This document shows, in pieces, positions 20,414-29,609 of a stretch of 64,000 bases of DNA. Source of the stretch: Thereva unica (taxonomy: Eukaryota > Arthropoda > Insecta > Diptera > Therevidae); assembly GCA_949987705.1 (NCBI GenBank), contig OX465282.1, positions 61,129,922 to 61,193,921 on the forward strand, given 5' to 3'. The position numbers were made by a program, and so were the translations under genes. The notes under the pieces are model-generated. The model was not told the DNA's origin. It saw only the letters and a list, made by a program, of their open reading frames with translations, and did not search any database. Position 1 is the first letter of the stretch. The number at the start of each line of letters is the position of its first letter.

Positions 20414-21539
20414 CACAGTGGGCTGAAACGGCGAAAACGTGGCCATAATTCAAAAAATGAAGTTTTTTTCCCGGGGTTTTCAGTCTCGGAAATACTTGTA
20501 GTGGTACCCCTAGCATCTGAAAAGACCATTAATAGGGGTCCGCCACAGCTACCCAGTTCAGGAATTCATTCCTTTTGTGAGCTTCGAGCGCGTCGCTTCA
20601 TCAGTTGTCGCGCCGAAAACAACACGTCTTATTTACACGCGGATAAAAACTCGTAGAGTGTAGATATTTTAGTTCTGCAAAATGGATTCTCCTCCTCAAA
20701 GTAAGTAGAAAAAATATATGTTAGTCATTTTGAACGTTCTTATTACGTGCATTAGCAAAGATGCATACAAAGCGATCGTAATTTTATTAATTTCATTTTC
20801 GGCATTGGTACATAAAAAGACATAAAGTTATGTCGTTAGCAGCTGTTAGCTTTGGTATTACGACTAAATTGTTTATTGAACATTTCTGCAACGGTATACA
20901 AAGAATTGGCTGCATCCGTCTGCATTTGTACAATTTATAATACTTTCATAAATTTAAATAGCGTTTTTTTACTTATGCTTCCTATTGGACAAATGTCGGA
21001 AGAAGCGCAAGAATCTTGTAATAAGTATATTAAAAAATTTAGAGAAGATTTTGCGAGAAAATGCGACAGAAAAAAAATATTGAAGACGTTTTTAAAAGAT
21101 TGTTAATATCATCGGACCCAATTATTTCTACTTTGCAAAAAACTCCAGCGAAAAGAAAACATCCATTATCGAGACACGCAATAGAACTACTTGATGAAGT
21201 TCAATTGAAAGTTTTGTTCGGGATGAATGTATGGAAAGCGATGACAGCGATACCCATGTTTCAGATTCTGATAGCGATTAAGGTATTTTGTAATATTCTT
21301 TTAATAAAATTTAATTTTTTCAAAAATATTTTGAATTATTCGTAATCAGTGATCTCATAAACCCCCGCACAACAAAATTTGTTCACATATGACAATTATT
21401 GACGACTTTTGGGGTATTTTTTTGAATTTTGGCAGCCGCCATTTTGTTTTTTTTGGAAATTCCGATTTCGGATTCATAATCAGCGACCTCCAAAACCTCC
21501 ATACACAAATTTTCATTGAAATCGATTACGATCACTGTG
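20414..21539. mobile_element. Transib-like element (CACAGTG ends, CGACG TSD)
   Basis: Starts CACAGTG (20414-20420) and ends CACTGTG (21533-21539), the V(D)J RSS heptamer shared by Transib transposons. It is flanked by an exact 5-bp duplication CGACG (20409-20413 and 21540-21544), the length and GC-rich type reported for Transib. Excision restores the surrounding Harbinger copy, seen by comparison with 22300-22345. No RAG1-like core is present, so it is non-autonomous. It carries a decayed exon-intron unit (20682-21284). Confidence 0.75.
20682..21284 (+). pseudogene. Decayed two-exon gene inside the Transib-like element
   Basis: ATGGATTCTCCTCCTCAAA is followed at once by GTAAGT (about 20701), a strong donor. 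From about 20995 a second coding block reads MSEEAQESCNKYIKKFRED in one frame, IEDVFKRLLISSDPIIS and KRKHPLSRHAIELLDE in the next, and an acidic tail ESDDSDTHVSDSDSD with stop in a third. Two frameshifts therefore break it. Helical, basic and then acidic Ser-rich. I do not recognise the family; a MADF/BESS-type accessory protein or a captured host gene are possibilities. Confidence 0.5.
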
Positions 21540-21577
21540 CGACGGTTGGAATGAAATCAAAAAATTTTGATTTTTAT

Positions 21578-22028
21578 GCCTAATCTCCAATGAGAAAACC
21601 AACCACGTACCAGTTGGCTGAATTAGCTTACAAAATGTGTTCACACACATTTCTATCACTGTAGATGTGAATTGTCAGAAATGTCTGTTATGTTATTATT
21701 ATTACTAGATTAGACTTTTCTGTTGACAAATTTTTTGGCGGGATATTGCAAATACAATTAACGTCATTTATGTGAAATGTCAGTTCCAATTAATTGACAT
21801 TTTCACGATTTTATTTGTCATTTTTGACTTGATTTTTGAAATTTTTTGTACTAAATTGTTGCTGAATTTCATCTGGCAACTCAAATGGTTTAACTAACAC
21901 ATACGGAAAGTTAACCCATGTCGACCAAAACACGAGCGAGACAGATAATTCAATTTACAATGAGAGGGAATAGGAAGCAGCACTTTGGTTGGTTGGTTCG
22001 TGGTTGGTTTTGCCATTGGAGATTAGGC
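21578..22028. mobile_element. 451-bp MITE
   Basis: Ends GCCTAATCTCCAATGAGAAA and the complement of TTTGCCATTGGAGATTAGGC; the inverted repeat runs about 30 bp with few mismatches. Inserted in the outer Harbinger copy beside the inner one. TSD not clear. No ORF. Confidence 0.75.
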
Positions 22029-22096
22029 AATATTAGCGGCCTACACACGACAAACTTGGTTGCCAACCTGTTTGGCAGCATTTGATGTTTGTGTTA

Positions 22097-22256
22097 AGGC
22101 TGTATCAGAACCTCAAAATTGGCAGCGTGCAGCAAATTAGGACATGAGATGAACATGTAGCACGCTGCTCTGGTGCTGCTTTGCTTGTCATTTTAGCAGT
22201 CTCAGCCAATAGAAACACTTGTGATTGCAGCGCTGCATGAGGTTCTGAATGAGCCT
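22097..22256. mobile_element. 160-bp MITE, third nesting level
   Basis: AGGCTGTATCAGAACCTCA versus complement AGGCTCATTCAGAACCTCA at the ends, flanked by exact TTA duplications (22094-22096, 22257-22259). The outer Harbinger copy has an uninterrupted version of this site at about 20360. Confidence 0.8.
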
Positions 22257-22421
22257 TTAGAATTGAAAGTGCGTGGATTGGTTGACAACTTTAAATTGAA
22301 GTTGGTCAAGCGGTTGCAATGAAACCAAAAATTTTTGATTTTGAGTAGAAGTTGGCAACCATGTTGTATGTGTGTAGTAATGTTGTGAACTTAGCAGGCG
22401 AACATTATTTGGAATAATTTT

Positions 22422-22715
22422 TTGTACTGTGCACTTCGTGGATTTGTTGAGAATTGTAAAGTGAAAATTACAGAAAATAACGAATTCTGGAGAGAGTTTT
22501 TCCAAATATATAAACAATTACCGGAGCTATGGAAAGTAAAATCGAATGTTTTTAAAGACAAATATTTAGAAAAAGTGGCTTGGGAAAAACTTCTTGAAAA
22601 ATATAAAGAATTCGAACCAAACGCAGGTGTAGAAAGTGTAAAAAACAAAATAAACAACATTCGCACCTGCTTTCGGACAGAATTAAAAAAAGTTATGCAG
22701 ATAACAGGCAGCTAA
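22422..22715 (+). CDS. MADF-domain protein of Harbinger element
   Basis: About 90 codons with the MADF pattern: NNEFWREFFQIYKQLPELW, then KYLEKVAWEKLLEKYKEFEP, then VKNKINNIRTCFRTELKKV. MADF proteins of Harbinger elements bind the element's ends and help localise the transposase. The frame stops at 22713 directly after the domain, so it lacks the longer C-terminal part of full-length versions. The start ATG at 22422 is not strongly supported and may lie upstream in a lost exon. Confidence 0.75.
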   Translation: MYCALRGFVENCKVKITENNEFWREFFQIYKQLPELWKVKSNVFKDKYLEKVAWEKLLEKYKEFEPNAGVESVKNKINNIRTCFRTELKKVMQITGS

Positions 22716-22734
22716 TGTTATTATTGTAGTCTTC

Positions 22735-22960
22735 TGTGGACTAAGATTTAACTTGTTTAATAAAACTCGAAAAGGTGATGAAAGAATGCCAAAAGCATTC
22801 TCAACAATCCTTCGTGCACGAGATAGTCTATAGTTAAATACAAGTTCTTCGTTTAATAGATTATGGCTTCATCAAATTTTTTCGAGGGGAAACGCATCGT
22901 CACCTACGCAAAAAGTTTTTTAAGTCATCAGATTTATATGAGAAAAATGCAGTCTTCATA
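22735..22960 (-). pseudogene. Harbinger DDE transposase, C-terminal remnant
   Basis: In shifting minus frames one can read ENLMKPY-like sequence, then NYRLSRARRIVENAFGIL (the most conserved C-terminal block of DDE_Tnp_4 transposases, with its catalytic Glu in VENAFG), then FRVLLNKLNLSPQKT. Catalytic Asp residues upstream are gone. It faces the MADF gene tail to tail. Confidence 0.8.
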
Positions 22961-23461
22961 TGCCAGTCTTTACACCATATTCTCTTTTTTTAACTAAGTA
23001 CTTTTATTTCATCTTCTAAGCACTCGTCAATAATTATATATGTAAACAATTCAACACTCATTTTTAAAAAAATAATATCGAATTAAAATGCCTAATTAAC
23101 TTCCAAGTTAACACCATTAAATTTTAAACGGAAATGATGGTTGCACGAATGTTGGCTATCGAGTTGGAGTGTCTGTACATTTCATGATGCCAACTTGGTT
23201 GTCAACCAAGTTTGTCGTCTGTAGGCCGCTTTAAAAGTTGGCAACCATGTTGAATGTTTGTAGTGGTGTTGAGAGCTTAGACAGCGAACATCACGAAATA
23301 GTAATTTGAGCAGTGCACTTCGTAAAAGTTTGCACGGATCTTGGCAATATTAGTTGTATTATATACATATTTCATGATACCAACTTGGTTGTCAACCAAG
23401 TTTGTCGTGTGAAGGATGCTTTAGGCTCAAATTTAGCAACAGCGCCAAATATCTAAGAAAA

Positions 23462-23731
23462 TGGCTGCTTTCGGTATCGTCAAATGATCGTCAATCAACT
23501 GCGTTGGCTGCAAAAATGACTGAGGCAGTTTGCAGAAGTGACTAGTTTTACTGCGAATTTGATGATTCCGACCACCTGACATTAAAATGATTGCAAGATG
23601 GCGGTGAGAATGTGCATTGCCGAACGTTTGGCAATAGTCAATTTGCATTTCCAAACTTTTGATTATCATCAATTGCAATACCGAACGAATGACTAACGTC
23701 CACTGCTCTGCAAATGACGTTCCCGAACGCA
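23462..23731. mobile_element. 270-bp MITE, copy A
   Basis: GGCTGCTTTCGGTATCGTCA at the left and the complement GGCTGCGTTCGGGAACGTCA at the right. Splits the R1-like fragment between KYL and LAKKLFW. A sibling (copy B) lies 100 bp downstream. Confidence 0.8.
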
Positions 23732-23831
23732 GCCTAATTCTGGCCAAGAAGCTCTTCTGGAATGAAAATACATAAGAACGTATTAAAAAAGCGAACATAG
23801 CAATAAATCCACTGGGAAGAAGTGAGACATA
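23732..23831 (+). pseudogene. R1-like RT fragment, last part of the split copy
   Basis: LAKKLFWNENT then a stop, then ERIKKANIAINPLG: the thumb region of the same R1-like family as 2950-3185, continuing the copy from 20150 and 23424. Cut on the right by MITE copy B. Confidence 0.65.
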
Positions 23832-24104
23832 GGCTGCTTTCGGTATCGTCAAATGATCGTCAATTAACTGTGTCAGCTGCAAAAATGACTGATGCCGTTT
23901 GCAGAAGTGACTAGTTTTACTGCGAATTTGATGATTTCGACCACTTGACATTACAACGATTGCAAGATGGCAATGCGGATGTGCATTGCCGTACGTTTGG
24001 CAATAGTCAGTTTGCATTTCCGAACTCTTGATTATCATCAATTGCAATACCGAACGAATGACTATCGTCTACTGCTCTGCAAATGTCGTTTCCAAACATA
24101 GCCA
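23832..24104. mobile_element. 273-bp MITE, copy B
   Basis: Same family and orientation as copy A, with a possible ATA duplication on both sides. About 85-90% similar to copy A by eye. Just beyond it (24105-24150, minus strand) a GLKPVMWIHRIM-type R1-like scrap is readable. Confidence 0.75.
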
Positions 24105-24334
24105 TAATACGATGAATCCACATTACTGGTTTCAAACCGGGATCCTGCAAAAGCACTTCTTCAGATTTTAACCCACTTTGGATTAAAATCATCATCCGAA
24201 ACCACGTCATATTTTTTTGCTTCTTATACAGAAGCCCTAACATAAGTAACGAAGCCTCCACTTCATAATTTGATACTATTTCCGAACAAATCTCGGGATT
24301 TTTATCGTCCAATCCTGAGTGTGAAATCATCGTT

Positions 24335-25583
24335 GTGGGTAATTTCAATGTTCTCAATGTAAACTGGCTGACTTACTCAAATGGCACCAGTGCTTCTGGC
24401 AAGGACGTCGAGCTCTTTGCAGACTTCAATAACTTGCATCAAATTGTGTATCATCCCAGAAGCGTCCCTGATGTTGCTGATCAAGGAGGATATCTCCTTG
24501 ATCTTTTCCTTACTCATCCAGCACGATATACCGTCACAGTTGATTCACCTCTCGGCAATTCGGACCACTGGTTAGTTAGCGCTAGCTTCCCATTCAAATT
24601 CCCCACCCCTCCCAAACCAGTCAGAAGAACTGTATGGCATTATTGGAAGGCCAATTGGCTGGGGCTTACTAATTTTTTCCAATCTACTGACTGGAACCAG
24701 TGTTTCCGTAATAAAAACGTCAACTCTGCCGCTATCCGTATCACTAGAATCATACAGGCAGGAATGCATTTGTTCATTCCTCATTCTACTAAATCTGTGA
24801 AGGCTAGGCCCAACAGATTGTTTAATCAGGAGTGTATGAATGCAATCAGAAATAAAGAAGCCGCCTTTCGAGCTTACAAGAGCTTCCCGAGTGAATCGCT
24901 CCGTGCAGAGTATATAAAACTGAGAAATTCTTGTAAAGTCACCATAAGGAATGTCAAAAATTTATTTGACAGCAAGTTGAGAAGTAAACTCCTTAATGTA
25001 ACCTCTGGTAGCAAAAACTTCTGGTCCTTGGTAAGTTCCATCAAGAAGAATTTCACCACCTCCACAACTCCTTCATTCATCCACGATGAAAAGGTGATAA
25101 CAGACAGAAAATCCAAGGCCGATTTATTAGCATCTCTGTTTGCTTCAAATTCTTCTCTACCCCAAAATGATACGCTACCCCCGGTCCTCGAGCACAGCGC
25201 TCATTTAATGGACAGGGTTTTCTTCAGGACTCATGAGGTGTACAGGTGCCTCAAGGAGCTCGATGTCAACTAATCCACTGGACCCGATAATATACCCCCT
25301 ATCGTCTTAAAACAATGCGCCTCACCTTTGGCTAAACCTCTGCGCAAACTTTTTGCCCTATCATACTCTTCCGGAGTTTATCCAGACTCTTGGAAACTTG
25401 CTCATGTGCAGCCAATACCGAAAAAATGGTTACTCCAGCCTTCCCTCCAACTACCGCCCAATAGCAATCACTTCTATCCTCTCCAAAACCATAGAGACGA
25501 TAATTAACAAAAAGCTTATGGGATATCTAGAATCCAACCAACTTATAAACGACAAACAATGCGGCTTCCGACAAATTTTTTCC
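24335..25583 (+). pseudogene. Jockey-like non-LTR element, endonuclease end and RT start
   Basis: 24335-25273 is open: GNFNVLNVNWLT (endonuclease), LLDLFLTHPARY, NSDHWLVSASF (the conserved SDH of the apurinic-type endonuclease), then the linker (HYWKANWLGL ... NFWSLVSSIKK). After a nonsense codon at about 25270 it continues with STGPDNIPPIVLKQ and IPKK, NYRPIAITS-type and ESNQLINDKQCGFRQ RT motifs with frameshifts. At 25583 a second Jockey fragment is inserted; the RT resumes at 25941. Confidence 0.8.
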
Positions 25584-25907
25584 CGCAACACAAGACTAGC
25601 CAACTCGGCTCACCCGCATACGCTGCAGCCCTCCTCTTCGCGCACATTACGTTTTAGTAGTTCGTTTATAAATAGAACAACTCGATTGTGGAACTCCCTT
25701 CCGCAGTCGGTGTTTCCGAACTCATATAATATCTTAGAGTTTAAACGCAAGGCTCATCGACATCTACTCACGCACCCTCCAGACCCCTAACCTATCCTTC
25801 CTCCTCTATCCTTCAAATCAAGCTTACTACTAGACACTGACCATGACTTGAACGACATGACAGACATGTAGTAGGTACAAAGGGTGATTCCTAAGCTTGT
25901 ATTTACC

Positions 25908-25939
<32 letters not shown>

Positions 25940-25940
25940 C
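25584..25940 (+). mobile_element. 5'-truncated Jockey-like insertion with poly(A)
   Basis: Contains only the last ~70 codons (NTRLANSA ... FINRTTRLWNSLPQSVFP), the 3' UTR and a 29-nt A run (25912-25940). It interrupts the host Jockey RT between FRQIFS and TGDLLV. Classic 5' truncation by target-primed reverse transcription. No clear TSD. Confidence 0.8.
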
Positions 25941-27270
25941 TGGTGATCTTTTAGTTTGCCTTACAGAACACCTCAACCGAAGTTTGCATGGATCTGGTGA
26001 ATCTAGTTTGGTTGCTTTGGATATCTCCAAGGCTTTTGATAGAGTATGGCACTCAGCCTTGTTAGCTAAACTCCAAGCTATTGAAATTGACTTGCTTCTC
26101 TATAAGTGGGTTGAGAGTTTCCTTTCCGGCCGTTCAATTAAGGTAATTTTGGATGGCGTCAAATCTGAATCTCACCCCATCTCTGCGGGGGTCAATTTTA
26201 TCTCCGGGCCTATTTCTTATCTTTATAAATGACCTACTTTCCAGTCCACTCCCTCCAATCCACTTCTCAGCTTCGCTGACGACAGTACCTACTCTACGTT
26301 ACTCGTACAGCTTCGATACAAGACAGACACAAGCCAGATCCTGTCTTGATGATCGTGAACTAATGTTCAACTCTATTAAAAAAGACATCAAACTAATTCT
26401 AGCTTGGGGAGAGAAGAATCGTGTCGAATTCAACCCCTCCAAAACCAAGTACTGTCTTATCTCAAAAAAGAAGTTCAACACCTCACCATCCTTGACAGTG
26501 GATGACGTTGAACTAAAGGCCGACCCATCCCTCCACATCTTAGGCGTGACATTAGCCAAAGACTTGCGTTGGAATGATCACATATCCCAAATCGCCAAAC
26601 AAGCATCCCAGTGTTTGGGATTTCTTAAGAGGTGCAAGTTCCTCCTCCAGCCATCGGCCCGTGCTGTTATTTATAAATCCTACATTCGGCCTCTTCTCGA
26701 ATATAACTCTCTCGTTTGGGGCGGCGCTCCAATAACCACCTTGGCATGGTTAGATAAGGTCCAAAAAAGGGCCCTTAAGTTAATTAATGACGATACCGCT
26801 TGCTCCACCATCGACCCCCTGAGCCACCGTAGGAATGTAGCAGCACTGACAAAATTTTATCGCTACTATCATAGTGACTGTTCCTCCGAGTTAAACGCTC
26901 TTTTGCCTCCATGGCAATCTTATACCCGCAACACCAGATTAGCCCACTCGTCCCATTCCCTGCTCCTGCAACTCCCCCTTTCACGCACTCAACAAGATAT
27001 GAATTCGTTTGTTAATAGAACAACTAGACTGTGGAATAATCTCTCGCAGTCGGTATTTCTGAGCTCCTACAGCATCCAAGAGTTCAAACGCGGGGTTCAT
27101 CGCCACCTTCTTCAATACCCCCCCGTACCTTCATAATCCCTAACCTATTCCACCCACCCTCCCCCGTACTAAGCTTACTGCTAGACATTGCACCATGACG
27201 TGACAAATGAGTGACGGACTAGTAGTACAAAGGGTGACTCCTGAGCTTAGAACTACCACTTAAAAAAAAA
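25941..27270 (+). pseudogene. Jockey-like non-LTR element, RT continuation and 3' end
   Basis: Continues the copy at 24335: GDLLVCLTEHLNRSL, VALDISKAFDRVWH (catalytic Asp), a damaged SAGVPQGS region (frameshift at about 26195), then an open stretch 26340-27136 with the thumb (KTKYCLISKKKF, LGVTLAKDLRWNDHI, NRTTRLWNNLSQSVF) to a stop at 27136. The F-ADD region at about 26268 is garbled. A 3' UTR and short A run end it near 27270. Relatives at 45575-46122 and 54583-55670. Confidence 0.8.
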
Positions 27271-27299
27271 AATACTACATGAGTCAGAAACTCGTGAAC

Positions 27300-27560
27300 T
27301 TTTCATTTGTTTGAAATGTAGGATTAAGGAACATAGGTTATTGGTTGCCTCGACGTTAAATTATAATTATGTATCTGCATAATCCGATGAGAAAACATAT
27401 TGTAGATTGGAAACGGTTGGGCTTCAGTATCCACATATGATGTTTCTGTTTCTGTTCCTACGGACGGGGACACCAATGTCGATTTCCTTTCAGTGCAGCT
27501 GAAGAAACAACGCTCAAACAGAACCAATCCGACCCGTCCGTTTTTAAAAGTTGGAAATTT
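27300..27560. other. No gene recognised
   Basis: Sequence between the Jockey 3' end and the RTE-like fragment. I see no motif or repeat shared with the rest of the window. Confidence 0.3.
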
Positions 27561-27566
27561 GACATT

Positions 27567-27790
27567 TCAATAAACTCCATGAAAAATTAAGAAATGTAGA
27601 ATCAAAACAACAGTATGAAATTATGTTAACAGAAAAGCTTGAGCAAATAACAAGGAGTCTGGAAATGGAAACTGACCTGAACCTGATGTGGAACTCTATA
27701 AAAGAAAAAAATATAGAAACAAACAACTGTGTATTAGGCACAGAAGGAGACATTGGTTTGATAATCAATGCAAGAGTAGCATTGAAATAA
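27567..27790 (+). pseudogene. RTE-like element, pre-RT region (split copy, part 1)
   Basis: Plus-strand readings contain LNLMWNSIKEKNIET and GDIGLINQCKSSIEIK. This is the WNxIKxxIxET ... WFDNxCKxAIE pattern at the endonuclease/RT linker of RTE-like elements. The frame breaks off at 27790 and resumes at about 29610 with ARQVYLTRMTRGNHEKY, the expected next segment. Confidence 0.65.
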
Positions 27791-28692
27791 AACTAGTGGG
27801 ATGTTGTGCCTAGAGACTAGCCACTAATTACGCTTTTTCATGGTATTCTTTCTGTTGAATAACACTTCAGACTGGATGACAATATATTAAGTGGAGATTG
27901 TGAAGATTCACGAAAACAATCCAACAAGGACGTAGGGCCGTATTTTAATGTAGCTACATATACCTCTACTGTAAGTGTACGTCCGATGCCTTAGCATAAA
28001 GTTTTTCCGGTCGTTAGTTAGATGGCCAACCAGTCAGTTCAGTTTTTACGCATCGAGCACAAACGCTTGCAGTTTCGGCTATTTTCTGCCCAAAACAATT
28101 ACTCAAAAATTATGGAAAAACAAAATAATGACCTCGATTCCCAGATCCGGCGGCTCGGAAGTGAGTGCGGATTTGACACTTTGCGATCCCATTACTCCAA
28201 ACGCTATACTTGTAGGAATGTGGCAATAAACATACATATTTATTCATGCTTACGTAAAAAGGTACATTCCAATGCTAGATATGTATAAAGTTTCGAAGGA
28301 AGTAAACAACTGAATTATGACAACAGATTTTCTATTATTTATGAAATGTATTTTGTATATTTTATGGAAATTGATAATCACAGTTAAAAACGAAGAGTAA
28401 TGTAATATTGCCATAGATGGTGTTCACTATTCTTTGTCATAGATGGGGTGCAATTAAAATATATCAATTCTTTCAAATTCTTGGCGGGTAATTATTGTAT
28501 AATTCTTTCAGCAGCATCTCCATGAAAGATGCGTTAGTTTTCCAAGTTATTTGTTTGAATGTTTTCGCGATTCTTCACAATCTCCACTTAATATATTGTC
28601 ATCCAGTGCCAGTCTGAAGTGTTATTCAATAGAAAGAATACCAAGAAAAAGCGTAATTAGTGGCTAATCTCTAGGCACAACATACCACTTTT
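27791..28692. mobile_element. ~900-bp element with ~115-bp TIRs
   Basis: Left end AGTGGGATGTTGTGCCTAGA to about 27904; the right end (28575-28692) is its complement with few changes. Interior AT-rich, no ORF. It contains the first ~58 bp of another MITE family (CCTCGATTCCCAGATCCGGC, 28132-28190). The left arm alone recurs at 51898-52012. Confidence 0.75.
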
Positions 28693-29329
28693 GTTTTGTT
28701 ATTCTGAAGGGATACATACAAATTTAGTTAATAAAAACTTAAAAATATGCTTTTAAACAAAGGGCTGCAAAAATTTTTAGATCATTTGTAAAATTTTTGT
28801 AAAATATTAAAAATTCTGAGAAAAATCACTTCCTTATATTGATGGACTATAAGGACGGTCTTAAATACTTTGTTCGTGCAATTAAATTTATAAATTTTCA
28901 TTCATTTCAGTAAGCGTTTATATGCCCTGGTAAAAATTAGATATCTACTTTTCGTTTTAAACCTACCAAATGTTTCGTTTAAATCATACATATTTTTTGT
29001 GACAAATCCACAGCGAAGTTCGATAAAACTGAATTGTTGTTTTGGTCTACAGCACCACCTACATGACTATAAACTATAATAAAATGAACAGCATATAAAA
29101 TATGCATATAAACAAATAAATACTTTATATTATTTCCGCGAAATTTCTTAATGCTTTATAAAGCCGCCGAAGGGCCATAAAAACTCAAGAAAATGATTTT
29201 TTTGCACTTTTAATTAAATAAATGTTTTTGTTTTCCTGAGTATCATTATTAAATAATATAATTTAGTGAGAAATATAATCAAAACATGTTACACCGAAGT
29301 AAAAAAAAATTGTATTTCACCATTTTGCG
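28693..29329. other. AT-rich insertion sequence, no gene
   Basis: Part of the material that separates the two RTE pieces. Very AT-rich with stops throughout. I recognise no gene. Confidence 0.3.
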
Positions 29330-29398
29330 GCCGGGGATTGAACTTGGTTCCCCTGGGATAGGACTCCAGCGCCTTACCTCTAGGCTACCGATATATGG
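29330..29398 (-). repeat. tRNA-derived SINE head
   Basis: On the minus strand, A box TAGCCTAGAGGTAAGGCG and B box GTTCAATCC stand about 35 bases apart, flanked by a T-rich tail. Resembles a tRNA 5' half but lacks a convincing acceptor stem. Confidence 0.5.
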
Positions 29399-29415
29399 AC
29401 TTTATTAGAAATCTC

Positions 29416-29607
29416 TTTTTTGTTGTTTAAGTATACTTCTGGTTGAAATTTCCAGACCATTTTCTCAGTTTTTGGTCTTTTGACCAAGAGTTACATTTTG
29501 AGATATGGCCCAAGTCTGTAGCGACAGTACTTTCAGAGATGAAAGTAGGCTTCAGACGGACAGACAGACAGACAGAGCCTCTGTATAAGCTTTTTTTTTA
29601 AAAGCTA
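29416..29607. repeat. GACAGACAG-tailed dispersed repeat, copy 1
   Basis: 190 bp nearly identical to 53032-53232: CTTCTGGTTGAAATTTCCAG, CAGTTTTTGGTCTTTTGACC, then a (GGACAGAC)n run, CCTCTGTATAAGC and a T-rich hairpin end (AGCTTTTTTTTTAAAAGCT). In both places it lies to the right of a tRNA-like head. Confidence 0.75.
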
Positions 29608-29609
29608 AA

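Larger units (their letters stand above)
22036..23229. mobile_element. PIF/Harbinger element with MADF and transposase remnants
   Basis: TIRs GCGGCCTACACACGACAAAC on the left and the same with one change on the right (about 31 of 33 match). Flanks are TTA (22033-22035) and TTT, a slightly decayed 3-bp duplication. It holds the two genes typical of the superfamily, convergent: a MADF (Myb/SANT-like) protein on plus (22422-22715) and a DDE transposase remnant on minus (22735-22960). A 160-bp MITE (22097-22256) is nested near the left end. Confidence 0.85.
20304..23423. mobile_element. Outer Harbinger-type copy (split three ways)
   Basis: The left end reads CTCCTACATGACAAACTTGG (20306) and the right end complement is ...CCAAGTTTGTCGTGTGAAGG (to ~23419), matching the TIRs of the inner Harbinger element at 22036-23229. 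Only three pieces belong to it: about 20306-20413, 21545-21577 and 23232-23419. The rest is a Transib-like element, a MITE and the inner Harbinger copy. Flanking TTA and TTTA fit the superfamily's 3-bp duplication. Confidence 0.7.

Noticed and set aside
24335..27270. Two independent adjacent Jockey elements
   Set aside because: RT motifs before 25583 and after 25941 are consecutive, so this is one element with a short insert.
29330..29398. Functional tRNA gene
   Set aside because: A and B boxes are present but no full cloverleaf or acceptor stem; it lies in repeat debris, with similar heads elsewhere.
29545..29575. CRISPR-like short repeats (GGACAGACn)
   Set aside because: 8-bp direct repeats without unique spacers, part of a dispersed eukaryotic repeat.
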